Assembly: GCA_026724425.1 (NCBI GenBank)
Contig: JAIUCV010000007.1
Span: forward strand, 22,287,286-22,351,285
Direction of reading: 5' to 3'
Origin: Erythrophleum ivorense
Taxonomy: Eukaryota; Streptophyta; Magnoliopsida; Fabales; Fabaceae
Length of the DNA: 64,000 bases
Shown here: in pieces, positions 22,255 to 36,051 of the stretch
How positions within the stretch are numbered: position 1 is the first letter of the stretch
How the letters are laid out: every line of letters starts with the position of its first letter
Program-made: the position numbers and the translations under genes
The notes under the pieces: generated by a model
The model's input: the letters and a program-made list of their open reading frames with translations, nothing else
What the model was told of the DNA's origin: nothing
The model's database searches: none

Positions 22255-24505
22255 CCCATTTTATGGAAGGTGAGCAAGTAGAGGTGAATCTAGAAAGAGT
22301 AAAAATATTCTTGAGTATAGAGAAACAAAACAATAGCAAAGGAATAAACAAGTGATAAAGTACTATTTTCATATGAGTAAAGGGATAGTAAAAGTAAGAG
22401 AGGAATATGTGATGACGACAAAGTCGAGGATATAATGCATTAAGAACAGATGTAGACATGACATGGATCAGTGCATAAGAAAGCACGAGTGTGCTTGGCA
22501 TAGATGTCCATAAAGCACGAGGTAATGCCTTAAATAGAGATAATTGGGCAACGTATAGTGACCTTGAGATGGAACAGTAAATGATGTAAGAAATTAGAGA
22601 AAGAGTTTCCTACTCCCCGAGTGCCATACAAGATAAAGAGATAAACTAAAGAAAAGAGGTTAAGGGATTCTGATGATGTGAAAATCGTAAGAAAAGTATG
22701 CATAAAGGAATCCTTAATAAAGAATAATGATGAGTAAAGAAACATGCTAATAGTATTAGAATGTTAAAAGTTAAATAGCACGAGCTTAGTATATATAGAA
22801 GGAGTCCCTTATGATATGACTAAATGATATAGAAAAGGATCAGCATATGATCTCTATCCTGCGAGGGATGTTAGACGTACTTGATGCATGAGAGGCCCGG
22901 GTGCTAAAGGCACTTGAAAGGAGAACATAGGTATAGTCAGAAATGGTAGGATATGAGAGAAATGATAGAATAAAAGTATGGAAGTGTGTGCATAGTTATA
23001 TGTTAATTAGAGAAAGTAAGCAAGCTAACAAGAATAAAGAAAGAAAGAAAGCCTGAGTGAATAGGCATGAAGTGGGAACTTGAGAATCCCAAAAGAGTAG
23101 CAAGTGAAAGTCAAAATGCTCCTAAGTATCCTTATGAGGGGATCACAAAGAGACAGATGACACAGAACCCCCTGCATAAGAAGAGCATAGCAAATATCTA
23201 AGTTAGCCTTAGAGATTATAGGCGATGGTTATCAAATTTAATGAGCATGTGTATTACTAGCAAATGTAATGATCTTAGGCATTGTATCTCCAAAAGATGG
23301 ATCGCAGTAGATTCTAGAGGGTTGCAATGGACCCTAGCATAGACCTGGGGATCGTAGTAGATCCCACAGAGTTACAAAAAGCCTACTGTTACAGCATAGC
23401 AGTTCTCTAGGGAGATGACGGCCTGAGATAGTTTTTATAGAGTAGTTAGTTTTAGAGACCAGTACAGTTTCAAATAGTTTCGATCTTAGAGATTAGAGAT
23501 CTCCTAAGTTTGGTAGACTATTGCCATCAGAGATGTCAGGGTTATACTCAAATAGTTAGACCACCGACTAGACCTTTGTAGTAGATGAGTAAAGTATGTG
23601 GGGCGAAGGAAGCAAGAAAATAACTTTCCAGAGTTATAATTAGATGAACCACTACCTAGTAGATAACAAACTTGACCGAGGAATAAAGAGAGATCCCTAC
23701 CTGCCAGAGTTATACATTTAGAAAAGGGTTAGGTGCAGCTCTTTATGATAAGGTAAGTGGTAGGACACGTCTCCAACAGTAGAGACTATGAGAAAAGTTA
23801 ACATCCCACAAGAATTCAGTAGTAGTCAGTGGTAGTTGCTCTTTCATGCTAGTAGAAAAAGTTAAAGAGTCATCCTAGTCAGTTAATAAGATGAGGGACT
23901 GAATAATGCCCACTCTCAAGTGAGTAAAGAGAGTAAAGAAAAGTTTAGACCTAAAGAGGCCAATACAATAGTAAACAGAGAAATCGGGACCATTAAGAAT
24001 AGAGCTCCTAAAAAGAACCATAATCCCAGTAAGAGACTAGAGTACGAGGCCTATGATAGCAAGAACTATAAATTCTGACCATGGGATGAGCTAGTAAGAA
24101 AGAAAATAAAATTAAACGATGGATGGAATATTTAAGTAAGTGTATAAGTAGATAGAAGTCCACTAAATAGGAAGGTCAACCCCTATAAACAGGTTAAGAT
24201 TAATTAAATGTGAAAATGTAAGCTCTCTTATAAAATAGGCCAGAGTTGCAAAAGTATGTTTCGGTGTCAAAAGTTACTTTCCCTCGTAGTAAGAGCTAGT
24301 TATATGCTCTATAGTATAGTACCGAGAAAGAGAAATAGATACAATAAACTAGTAATGTAAATCCCTTGGTAGAAAGAAACTAAAAGAGCTAGCCTCTAAA
24401 AGAAGTACATAGAGCTAGGAATAATGGAAAGAAAAGGCTAGTTAGTGAGAATATGAAAAGGTAAAATAAGGTTATACCCCTAAATTTTAAGGATAAAATT
24501 TATTT
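22255..24505 (+). other. LARD interior, right part, non-coding
   Basis: This resumes the purine-rich interior. It contains many stops in all frames and no retroviral protein motif on either strand. Confidence 0.6.
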
Positions 24506-24519
24506 AAGGGGGAAGAAAA
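24506..24519 (+). promoter_or_regulatory. Polypurine tract before 3' LTR
   Basis: AAGGGGGAAGAAAA is all purine and directly abuts the 3' LTR start TGTAATATAC at 24520. It would prime plus-strand synthesis. Confidence 0.85.
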
Positions 24520-27500
24520 TGTAATATACAGCTTTTCCGTAAACGTGAGAAAAGTAATATCCGATTTCTCTGTAAACGTGTGAAACACACCAGATATAAA
24601 AGTGAGTCCTTTAAAATGAGTGATTTAATGCCAAATAAAATTATGATAAAATTTTAAATAATAGAAAAGGAGCATCAAAAGCCCAAGGTGTCCAAAAACC
24701 AGAGCCAGAGAGGTTCAATAAAATTGCCAAAAGTATAATGGCATTTTCGTAATTTTAGGCACTTTTTAGAAAACTCAAAGGAGGAATTTTTAAATGGGAA
24801 AAATGAATTTTTCGGGATTCTAAGAGGCCCCAAAAATCATAGGAACTTCTAGAATGGCTCAAACTCCTCCGATTGACGTTTTATAATATCAGTTGACCCG
24901 AACTTTGACCGGTTCATTCGAAAAAGTTTTAGACCCAAATTAAGTGATTCCAGAGGCATTTTATGAGTTAGAGAACTAAATTTTATGATGGAAAAGATGG
25001 TTCTCAAAAATAAGTTGAAATGAGCCTTAAATGAAATAACCAAGAAATGGGATAAGGATGGAATTTTTAATGAACAATTTTAAGAAAATCCTTTCTTATA
25101 TATGGCATCCCATTCTCCTTTCCCTTAGACTGAGTTATGTTCTACCGAATATAGAGGGAGAGACAAGCAAGGAGGAATGCACAAAAGGGTGGAAGAAGAG
25201 GAAGGAAAAACCAAGGAAAAGATAAGGAAAAGTGTGAAATTTTATGGTCCTTCCTTCATTAAGTTTGTTCTCCTCCTTCTCCCTTTTCTTTCTATGGTTC
25301 CCATGAGTGATTTAGATCTATTTTGAGCCTAGCTTAGAGGGAGGAAGATAAAGTTTGAAGGAGAGAAGTATACTAAGTGGAAGAGCTCTTGAAACAAGCT
25401 AAGAAACAAGGTAATTCTCTTAACTTCCAATGGACTCCTTTGTTGTTATTCAAGGGAGGTATTTCGTCCCACTTAGAGCCCAGCCAAGAGAGAATAAATT
25501 CTGGTCCTAGCAAAGGAGGATCTTAGGTTTTGGAATGTGAGGAATAAGTATATGCAAAGAATTTCAATTAAGATGCATTAGAAACTAAGTTGGCATAACT
25601 TGGAGTTTTCAAACAATTGATGAAATTGATTTTTTTCTAGAGGTATTCTAACTTATGTAAGACTTGTTATAAGTTTCTTAGACCTCTAAGAAGTTGCATA
25701 AGTGCCATCCCCTTTATGAAAAGTGAAGCAAACTCCATGGGCTTTAAACAAGGAGCATGTCTCGGCCTAGGTTATACCAAGCACCTAGGAAGTGTTTTAA
25801 TTTGTTTCAAACTTAAAATGGGACTAGATATGATGGAAGAACACCAAAAAAAGCCTTGAAAAAATTTTAGCAGCCATGGAATATGCGATGGAGGTGTGAG
25901 CTTCATAATGAGATATTAGGAAGTAACTTATAGCTAAGCTCCTTATAATGAAGGTGTAATGACTCCAAGGAGTTTAAAGGGAGTCAAGAGATCTAGAATG
26001 ATTGAGAAATGAGAGCCAAGATCATGAATTCTTATTGTTGCTTCATTAGGTCCTTTATAGAAGTATAATGAAGCCATATGAGAGAATAGGCATGCATAGA
26101 GTTTCTTTGAAGATAAAAATTGATTCCAAAGCTTGATTTGTATCTCATTTAATGTGTCTAGGCCAAAAGAATCAAGAACACCTCCATTGTATGTGTTTGG
26201 CCGAAAGGGAATAAGAGAAAGACAAAGGAAGAGTTATGATTTTACTCTAAGGTAGCTCTCTAACATTTCTCTCATACATTCTTAATTATTTTCTTGTCTT
26301 TGGATGTGTGTGCATATGTTCATGCAATAAGAAATATTTCTAGCTATTTTCTACATGCCATGGTCCATTATCTACATAAAATGTGTTTTATGAATGTGTT
26401 ATGGCTTGAATGAGCTTGGTGAAACCAAAAGTCTCTTAGCAAATGTGAGGATGAGCCAAAAGTCTCTAGAATTATGTGAGACCAAGCTAAAAGTCTTGAG
26501 AAGAATGAAACTTAGTCAAAAGTCTCTTGAAAATGGGTGGCGGAAGTCCAAAAGTCTTAAGGAAAGAGAGTGAGGCTAAACCAATGCTCTTAAAAGCTAA
26601 TGTATGATATGTATGAGCTTCTTCCACATACAAATCAATTTATGTATAGTTACTAGTAGCTTAATGTTCATATATGCATTCTTAGACTTGAAAGTATGGC
26701 TATTATGTATGATTGAAAGAGTTAAGAGCTATTGGGATTCTTAGAATCTCACTCTTCCCCCTCTAATGTCTAATTATATCTAAGTGGACCAAGTGAGCTG
26801 AGGAATGGGAGCCACCACTCATGAAGACAAGGAATGTGCTATATAGTCATTTTGTTGACATATTAGTGTCAAATGATGTAACCATATGTTATATATGATA
26901 TGTAGACACTTGAACACATGTAAATGGATGAATATAACATGTGTGTATTGGTTTTGGAACCATAGGATTGAGTAGGCATGTTCTTGACATCCTTATGCCT
27001 TGTATATATGAACAAGTAAGGAAGTGATTTTATGATGCATGGGTAATTAGACCTCTTGGACAAGTTTTGTAAGCTATTTTGACTATTCTCACGTGTTCAA
27101 GAGGTCATGGCCAAGGTAGAAGAGTATTTAGTATAAATTTGACCCCCATTTGGTGCCTAAAAAGCCTATTTTGGCACCTTGTATCACAAATTGACTAAAT
27201 GAATGAATTTTTCTATAAGATTTGGCCTGAATAGAGGTCTCATCTAGAGTTTTTTTTTAGCCAAGAACTATATTATTTGGAGTTCTAGAGAATAAATTAT
27301 GAATTTCCAAAGTTGAGAAAATTTTCAAATTTGGTATGTGTACTGTTCATATGGTTAATTTCTTCTCCTATGTCATTTAAGGGCTAAATGATATCCAATG
27401 CTCATGAAATGTTATAAGTACACACTAGACATGATAAGATTTTTGTAGCCACTGAGATCACCTCATTTGGAATTATATTGAGGGAGATATGAATTTTTGA

Positions 27501-28357
27501 AGTTGGTGGTTAGTATGAGAAATGCAGCAGGAACTCTAGTATTATTCCATCAATTTATATGGGGTGAATGCTTTTGTTTTGGTCTGTAAATATTTTTAGC
27601 CTCAGGTTAACATCCATATATTTCTAGAATAGTATGGTTTGATGGGTTTTTGACTTTTCAAAAATTAGTTATGAATTTTTAAAATTTATATTAGAAACTT
27701 GTGACAATAAATTTGGGTAGCTAAACTTTTGGTACTATTCTATTGTCAACTATAGTCCAATTGATATTTTCATGGATTGGAATGATTTTAACCTATAGTT
27801 GACATTTAGAGATTTCTAGAAAGCTATCATTTACTTAATTTAAATTTTTCTAGAATTAATTATAATTTTTCAAAATTGATGTCAGAAACTTGGAAGCTAG
27901 ACCCGAGAGTAACTTTTAACTTTTCTGATGTGGTGCTTCCAATCCAAATTGTATGTGATGTTTTATGATGTTTATGACTTGTATGGATAGATTATGAGTA
28001 TAACATGATATTTAGGAGTTCTCAGGGTCCACAGAGCATAAGATGAATTTTTAAAACCCTACGTAATGCAATATAATGCAAGCAAATCATTGATTTTGTG
28101 GGATGTGGCTTAAAACCCAAGGTTCTTGAGATGTTTAATGTGCTTTATGATTTGTGTGGATATATTATGGATGAAGAGTAATGTTGATGAGTTCACATGG
28201 TCCCTAAAACTATAAATCATGAATATGGTCTTCTAATCATGTAATTTTTCATAAAGGAAAATATTGACTTCCTTGTAAATGTTGTCTAATATGCTATGAA
28301 TGGATTAGGATAGACCATAGGACCATTGTGTATGTGCTAAGAAACTAAGGTATTACA
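24520..28357 (+). repeat. 3' LTR of the LARD-like element (R1 subgroup B)
   Basis: It begins TGTAATATACAGC and ends CTAAGGTATTACA. It keeps the ~95-bp stretch missing from the 5' LTR. The motif array is at ~26430-26585. The first donor-like site is mutated (AGATAAGG) and the second is kept near 25410. The bases after it are ACGAC. Confidence 0.85.
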
Positions 28358-28920
28358 ACGACAACAATGTTGTTGTCATTATATATATTTAAAATCTATA
28401 TAACGATAACATTATGATTGCTATGGCTATATATAAAAACATAAAATATATATATATATATATATATATTATATCACTACTAGCTCTCACAAGTGGTTGC
28501 ATATATATATACACATATATATTATTTGGTGTATATATATATTATTATTTAAAATAATTTAGTTTAAATATTATTTTAATTTAAATTATTAGTATATTAT
28601 AACATAATAAATACATAAATAAAGACAAATAATCTTAAAAAATAAAATTTTTATTAAAAATATGGATAAATTTAAAAAGAATTTATTTTTTATATTATTT
28701 GTTATCAAAAAAGGAAAAAAAAGTATATAATATTATTATGATAATATATTGTTTATAAATTATATAGTAGAATATAATGGAATAATAAATTATATATTAT
28801 ATACTAATAATAATGTTGTTCATGTTTATATGTATATTTTTTCCTTTTATGTGTGTTTTTTTTAAGAGAGTCATTAAAAAAAATAACCGTTAGATAATCA
28901 TTAGAGAACCATTGTGCATT

Positions 28921-28958
<38 letters not shown>

Positions 28959-29451
28959 TTTTATTTAACTTATTTTTTCTTCTATATCTCAGTTACTTTA
29001 TTTTACTCTTTTTGCAGATCTAATTTTTCTTTGATTTTATTACATTGCTTTGAATTATGTTAGTCCCTAGTGGTATTTATTTTGGTGAGTTTTACTAATT
29101 GTGGAGCTTCATTTGCTTAAAAAAAATGAAAGGTAAGTATATATATTTAGTTTATTAATATATGTATGAAATATTTATTTTATTAAATATAAATAATTGC
29201 TTTGTTGTAAAGAAATATTATTAGTTCATATTTATAAGTGAAAAATAAAAGTTGTCGTGGTGATAATAATTTAGGTGATAAAGAAAACTTTATTTATTTG
29301 GTAATAGCTATAAGATAAATTATTTTAATAAAAATTGTGAAATAATATTTAAATAATAGCTATAAGATAAATTATTTTAATAAAAATTGTGAAATAATAT
29401 TTAAATAATTAATTATCACATAAAATGAAAATTTTTAGTAATCAAAGGTAG
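28358..29451. other. AT-rich left flank of the CACTA gene
   Basis: It contains an 8-bp inverted repeat GACAACAA/TTGTTGTC just after the LTR, (AT)n tracts near 28447-28470 and 28925-28952, and a possible splice acceptor (TTTTGCAG) near 29010. A CACTACTAG at 28475 recalls CACTA termini, but no matching right end was found. Confidence 0.4.
29303..29406 (+). repeat. Perfect 52-bp tandem duplication
   Basis: 29303-29354 and 29355-29406 are identical AT-rich 52-bp copies beginning AATAGCTATAAG. The lack of any difference points to a recent duplication in otherwise decayed DNA. Confidence 0.9.
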
Positions 29452-30400
29452 ATGTATAATAGGTTAAATCCTAGACGTAAAAGGTGAATTTATAAGGAGT
29501 AGAAGAGTTTATTAGTTTTACTTATAAAAAAAGACCAAGTTCACGAAGAGGAAAAATTAGATGTCCTCATTCTAAACATAAAAATATAGCATATCTTATA
29601 ATGAATGAAGTAAAAATTGATCTTTATAAAAGAGGATTTCAACTTGGACATTGGTATTGAATATGTCACGATGAGAATGAACCCTCTTTAGATACCATTA
29701 ACATTGAAACATGTAACTCATCATGTTTAGTAAATGAAGACTATAATAATAACTATAAATAACCAATCTTTGATGCAGTTAGTCCTAATTTTGATACTAG
29801 TAACATTAATGAAATAGATTATAATGACAATATTAGTTATATTAAAGAATCTCTAAATGTAGATGTCCTAAAATTCTATGATTTATTAAATGCATATTAA
29901 CAACTAGTGTGGCAGGATGTAGTAATTAGTCTGAGTTGTTTGTTGACATAGAAATGTCTAATATTAAAGCTAATATTAATATGTCACATTGTAGTTTTAA
30001 TCAATTTGCACGTCTTATGACAAATAGTTGCTCTTCTAATAATATTGTATTTGATATTTGGTACTAAAATAAGAAACTAGTATCAAAACTTGGTCTACCT
30101 GTACAAACGATTGATGTTTGTATTAATGGATATATATTGTATTATAAAGATAATATAGATATGAAAATATGCAAATTTTCTAAAGCACCTCAATATAAAA
30201 CTAGTCAACTTGGTTGAAAAAAAACTTTAAAATAGATTTTAGTAAAAAGAATGCATTATTTACTAATTACTTCTAGATTGGAAAAGGTTTTATGCTTCAA
30301 TTAGATCTACTATGCTTATACGATGGCATTGGAATAATAAAAAGTGTGAAAATGGACAGTACTATCTATCTGATGGAGAAGTATCGAAACATTTTGATGG
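29452..30400 (+). pseudogene. CACTA (En/Spm) transposase, N-terminal part
   Basis: This is the start of a TNP2-type transposase, which would cut and paste CACTA elements. An ATG at 29452 opens MYNRLNPRRK, and after a stop and frameshift VEEFISFTYK...KIRCPHSKHKN follows. This is the transposase-associated domain, with its Cys-x-x-x-x-Cys replaced by a single Cys. The TNP2 core then begins with LPVQTIDVCINGYILYYKDN, KICKF and, at the break, GEVSKHFDG. Multiple stops and frame changes make it inactive. It continues at 34130 after a solo LTR insertion. Confidence 0.85.
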
Positions 30401-33400
30401 TGTAACACCATATATTTCTAGCTCATTTCATACTATATCTTTGCCTCACATCAAGCAATTCATACAAGAGGCAAGAAAATGGCATTGTTTTAATGCAATT
30501 CTTAGCGTTACGTCACGTGTAAAAATTTCATTCGATGTCATGTGGATCATATGAGCTCAAACATCACATCCCCATATTTAATTTATATGAATAAAACTCA
30601 TTTGCATCATTAAAAGTGGCCTACACCTCAAGAATCAAGAAGGTAAGCATGAAATATTCATATCCATTTCCAGCCAGATTTGGCTCTTTTCTTACCAAAC
30701 TTTGGAAAATCATAACTAATTCTAGAAAAATTGAAATAATATATTCTTGGTCATTATGGAAAGCTACAGATGTCTATATTACAATAAAAAAAATATCCAG
30801 ACCATAACATCCATCACAGAGGTCGTTTGACATTCCAGAGGTCAAACTATCTCCTATTGTCCTAGATTTCTATAGCAAACTTTGAAAATGTCCAATTAAT
30901 TCTAAAAAAATCCAATCCATGTAAATGATACCAATTTCAAAATCTGTGGATGTCAACTAGAGGGAAAAAATAACTCTAGACAGGCTCAGTCATGTCAAGA
31001 CCTCAAAATTTAATAGAACAGTAACTAAGGTCGGGTGAAATCCCTAATACTAGACAGAATTTTCAAAAAATCTTATCTCCCTCTCTAGACATCCAAATGA
31101 GATGCTTCTAGTTGGCACATGTCACTAGGAATGTCTAGTTTCTTTGTATAAAATTTTGTGACAATTGGACATTATTTGAGGCCTGTGTGACAGATTTTAT
31201 TTTCGAACTAGTATGAATAGTGACATGACCAAAACTAGAAAATTTTTTGAATTTGGAAATTCATCAAATATTTTGTAGACCTTCAAAAATTATGTTCTCT
31301 ATCTTCCCAAAAATCTCTCAACAAGCTCTAATTGCATGCCAAATCTTAGAGCAAGAATAACTCATTTGGCTAAAAAGTGACATAGGGTTCCATTATGGTC
31401 AATTTTGGCTCCATATAAGGTACCAAAGTAACCAAATGGCTTTTCTTAGGGTTTGAAACCTTTTGGGTAAGTCTAAAAGCACATTTAGGACTTGTGCGAG
31501 CTACCCAAATGGTCCCAAACTCCATGCCTCTCATTTTGGCCATACCACATGCAATTATACACATACACATCAAGCATTCAAGAAATATTCCCTTGCATTA
31601 CATACCCAATTTACATTCTAGGGTTCACATATCATATCCATTCATTTATACATTACATATGATCATAATTATACATTTCCAAGAGGTCATAGACCATATA
31701 CATCATTGGATTACAACAATTGACACAAATATGGCCTTAAAGTGACAAAACTCAGACACTTGGTTGTCAAATTCTTTTCTTCAAGATGGTTGGCTTCTAT
31801 TATCTTGTCCACTTGGTCCACCTAGCATGTGAGATCATTGGAAAGGAGGGAATGAGATTGAAAAAATTTCAATAGCTCATCTCCCATTCAATCATACATA
31901 ATGGATGCAAATAAGACTCATAAATGCATGTATGGTCATGTTGACATGTGCAAACATTCAAGAAGCATTTTCATTATTTAAGAAAGTCATACATAGCATA
32001 CAAAGGCTTGTCAAGCAAGTGGATTGGCCTCACCCAATTTCTTGTGGATATTGGACTTGCCTCACCCATTTTTTAAGAGATTCTTGGACTCAACCATGTT
32101 TTTGGGAGCCCATCTTGCTTTTGGGAGACTCTTTGCTTTGTTTCAACTAATCTTAAGGGTTCTTGGCTCATCTTCATCATGGCTAAGGGTTCTTGACCTC
32201 TCCACACTCAAGCAAACCCAAGCACACATCATAAACATCATATAAAACATAATATGTCATCATAAAACCATGGCATAGGAAATCATGCTATCATACTTTT
32301 TATGGCTTGAAAATACACATACACACATTCTAAGACAAGCTAAATACACATCCATGTATGAGAGAAAGTGGAGAGAGCTACCTTGTACACAATCACACAC
32401 TTTTCTTTTTGAATCTTCCTCCCTTGCTTCAGCCACACACACACAAAAGTGTGGGAATGGTTTCTCTTGGTCTAAAAATAATTTATGGAAGCCAATTAGG
32501 TTCATGGAATTAATTCTAAGGCCACACACTTGCTTGAACTCTAGCTTGATCTATAACCTCATTATGGTTCTATAATTGCACCTAATGAAGCAACGCCCCC
32601 CAAATAAATTCTAGACTCAATTCTTTCTTTTCAAATATGATTCTTGATTCTTTTTAAGCCTCTTGGAGTCATCACACAATTAAAACCAAGACCCTAACTA
32701 CATGTTGCTTCTTTAGGTCATAACATGGAACATAAAGCACTAACTCACTTTCTATAAGTTCTAAATTTTTTTTCAATATCTCCCCTCATTTTCATTCATC
32801 ATATATGATACAAAAATGGGCTTGAAAAAAATTTAAAACTCTCCCTAGCTATGCTATCCTCGCTTGACCGAGGCTATGGAGGAAATAGAGCTCCTTGGAG
32901 TTTGCTTTGTTTTCTCAAGGGAAGAAACATATGGGGAGCCTCTTAGGGATCTTAGGAGCTCATTTAAACTCTTAATTAGGCCTAGGAATTATCATATGAA
33001 CTCAGATTTTAGAAGGTGCACATAGAACCTTAGAATTTGCATCTTGAAATCTAATGGTTTTTTGATAATTTTCTTTGCATATTTTTAATCTCCACACCCT
33101 TTTTCCTTAGATTCATGCTTGGTTCTGCCTAACAATGATCTCCTCCTAGGGTTTTCTCAAGTGGGGCGAAATGGTGGAGAAGGGAACCAAAGATGATAAC
33201 CATAGGAAGAGAAATTACCTTGTTTTCTTACTTTTTCTCACTTGAATCTTGTGTTCTTTGAGCTCCTCTCTTCAAATCCGAATTTTTTCCTCAATTTCTC
33301 CTCTAAAACAGATCCATATACTTCATTATAATCATAGGAAATAAAAGAGAATGAAGGAGAAGAGGTTTGGAGGAGAAATAGAGTGAAAAACCATGAAAAT

Positions 33401-34129
33401 TCACACCTTTCAACCTTGAATTTCTCCTCCTTTTCTTCCTCCTCTTGTGCGCCTCATCCCCTAGGGTTTTCCTCTAGTTTTGGGCAGAACATGGTCCAGC
33501 ATAATGAAGGGAGAAGAAAGGTGCATCATATATATAGGTGGGAGGAAGTTACACTTTTCAAAAATTTCTATTTTGCCCTTCATTCTTGATATTTTTGTTT
33601 CTCCTTTGTTTTAGCTCTTTTTTGAGAAATGTCTTTTTCATTATGAAATTTAGATTCCCAATTTAGTAAAATACCTTTGGAATCACTTAAATCGGAGTTA
33701 AAACCTTCCTAAACGAATTTGTCAAAGTTCGGGTACACTGATGTTGGAAAACATCCACCGGAGGGGCTTTAGCTATCCCAGAGCTTTCCATGATTTTTAA
33801 GGCCTCTGAAACCCTGGAGAACTCAAAAATTTCATTTAAAAAGCCTTCCTGTGTGAATTCCAAAATTTGCTCAAAACTACAAAAATGCCATTACATTTCG
33901 TAAGCTTTTCATAAGAAATTGTTTCTTCATTCTACCTCAATTTTTCTTTCTGTCTGAGCCTGGGATTCTCATTTTTAGGAGTCTAGAATACTTCCCAAAT
34001 TTTTTAGGACTTTAACTATCTCATTTTGGGGGACTTCCTTTTGTATCCGGTGAATTTTGTTCGTTGACGGAGAAATCATACGTTACGTTTCTCACATTTT
34101 CTTTCATTTATAGAGGACTGGATGTTACA
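30401..34129 (-). mobile_element. Solo LTR splitting the CACTA transposase (R1 subgroup A)
   Basis: On the + strand it runs from TGTAACACCATATATTTC to GAGGACTGGATGTTACA. The flanks GATGG (30396-30400) and GATAG (34130-34134) are a target duplication with one change. It lies inside the HFD motif region of the TNP2 domain, and transposase homology resumes directly on the other side. There is no PBS or interior. It is very similar in sequence and layout to the solo LTR at 18536-22249. The motif array is at about 31995-32210. Confidence 0.9.
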
Positions 34130-36020
34130 GATAGGATATATCCTAATTTTTCTATAAAACCATGAAATGTTCAACTAGATTTATGCACTAATAGATTCAC
34201 TCTATATAGCTAATCTACTTTTCCATATTCATGTTGGCATGTGATAATTACTCCGTACAGTCTTCCACCTGAGTTATGTATGACTACTCTTTACTTATTT
34301 TTTACAACAACCATTCATGGACCACAAAATCCTAAGGTTAAGATTGATGTATTCTTGCAACCATTAATTGATGACTTGAAATTATTATGAGAAGAAAGAG
34401 TATCTACTTATAACGTCTCAAAGAAGCAAAATTTTCATATGAGAGTAGGATTAATGTGGACAATAAATGACTTTCTAGCATATGGAATGTTGTTAAGGTG
34501 GAGTACAACTGAAAAATTAGCTTGTTCTTATTGTATGAATAGCTCAAAAGTCATTACCCTAAAATATGAGGGGACAAACTCTTGGTTCAATTGTCAATGA
34601 TAATTTCTACCTATACACTATGTATTTAGGAGGAATAAAGATACTCTTAAGAAAATAGAGTTGAAAATGATCCCCCTCCCCCAAGATTGGATGGAGAAGA
34701 ATTGTAGCAACATATGAAGATTCATCCTAACATAGTAAATCAAGGAGTTTTTAGATTAAAAACCTATAGGCAATGTCATAATTGGATGAAGTGGAGTATA
34801 TTTTGGGAACTTTCATATTGGAAACATTTGTTGATTCAATATAATTTAGATGTCATGCACATAGCAAAAAAATGCGTTTGACAATGTATTTAACATTGTT
34901 AAGGATGTCAAAGGGAAACCAAATACAACATAAAAGCTAGGATGGATTTAAAAGAATATTATAGGTGAAGAGACTTAGAGCTGCAAGAAATAGCTAATGG
35001 AAAACTGGTGAAACCTAAAACTAAGTTTACGCTCATGTTAGATCAAAGAAGACTATTTGTTCGTGGTTAAAAGAATTGAAAATGCCTAATAGGTATTCTT
35101 TAAATCTATCAAGATATGTGAATTCAAAAGAAAGAAGGTTAGTTAGACTTAAAAGTCATGATTATCAATTTTTTTTTGGAATGTTTATTGCCAATCACAT
35201 TTAGCACACTTCCTAAGCAAATATGGAAGCCTATAACTGAGTTAAATCAATTCTTTAAAAAACTGTATGCAACGACATTAAAGGTTGATGATGTAATGCA
35301 AATAGAATGGATCATTCCTATTATTCTTTACACGTTGGAAAAAATATTTCCGCTAGGATTCTTTGATTCTATGGAATACTTACCAATCCACTTACCATTT
35401 AAAGTTATAGTTGGTGGACTTGTTTAGTATAGATGGATGTATCCCTTTAAAAGATAATTGCTACTTATACGGTTTTCTAATAATTTCTAATTAGTTTATC
35501 TTATATCAATTTATTAACTTATTGACTATTTTAGTTATGCAAGTTTTTGAACAAATTAAAATGTATAGTTAAAAATAAAGCTCATACTAAAGGTTCTATA
35601 TGTGAGGCATATTTGTCACAAGAGACCTCATATTTTTATTCATACTATTTGAGTCATATGTGACTTCAGTGGCAACTAGAGTTGGTTGAAATGATTATGT
35701 TGATAAAGCAAAGTCAAGTAAGCCAACTTTATCAAGTTTTTCTCAAGTTGAACATTCGCTTGGAAAGTATTTATCTCGTTATCTAAGTGATAAAGAAATG
35801 GGAGTAGATTGTGATGAAGTCAAGCCTTATCTCGAGTAAGATTTAGACTTGTCACCGTAACTTATTCAGTTTGTGTTTGGACCTAATATTTATGTTGTCT
35901 TATAGGACTTTTAAGCAAGAGTTAAAAAGAGCAAATCCGTACACTAGCTTCAAGGAAATCAATGCCAATATTGAGCAGCAATATATTGTGTGATTTAAGT
36001 CTTATGTATGTGGTGATATC

Positions 36021-36051
<31 letters not shown>

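Larger units (their letters stand above)
12617..28357 (+). mobile_element. LARD-like large LTR retrotransposon
   Basis: The order is 5' LTR (~3.74 kb), iMet PBS, interior, polypurine tract, 3' LTR (3.84 kb). After removal of the nested solo LTR the interior is ~4.4 kb and shows no gag, protease, reverse transcriptase or integrase motifs on either strand. These proportions match large retrotransposon derivatives (LARDs), which depend on another element's proteins. The LTRs are similar but have many substitutions, so the insertion is not young. The 5' terminus is decayed (TG not intact). A target duplication is not certain: ACGAC follows the 3' LTR and ACAAC occurs at 12626-12630. Confidence 0.8.

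Noticed and set aside
28475..28483. CACTACTAG as the left terminus of the CACTA element
   Set aside because: No inverted partner or 3-bp target duplication was found downstream of the transposase, and the motif is short enough to be chance.
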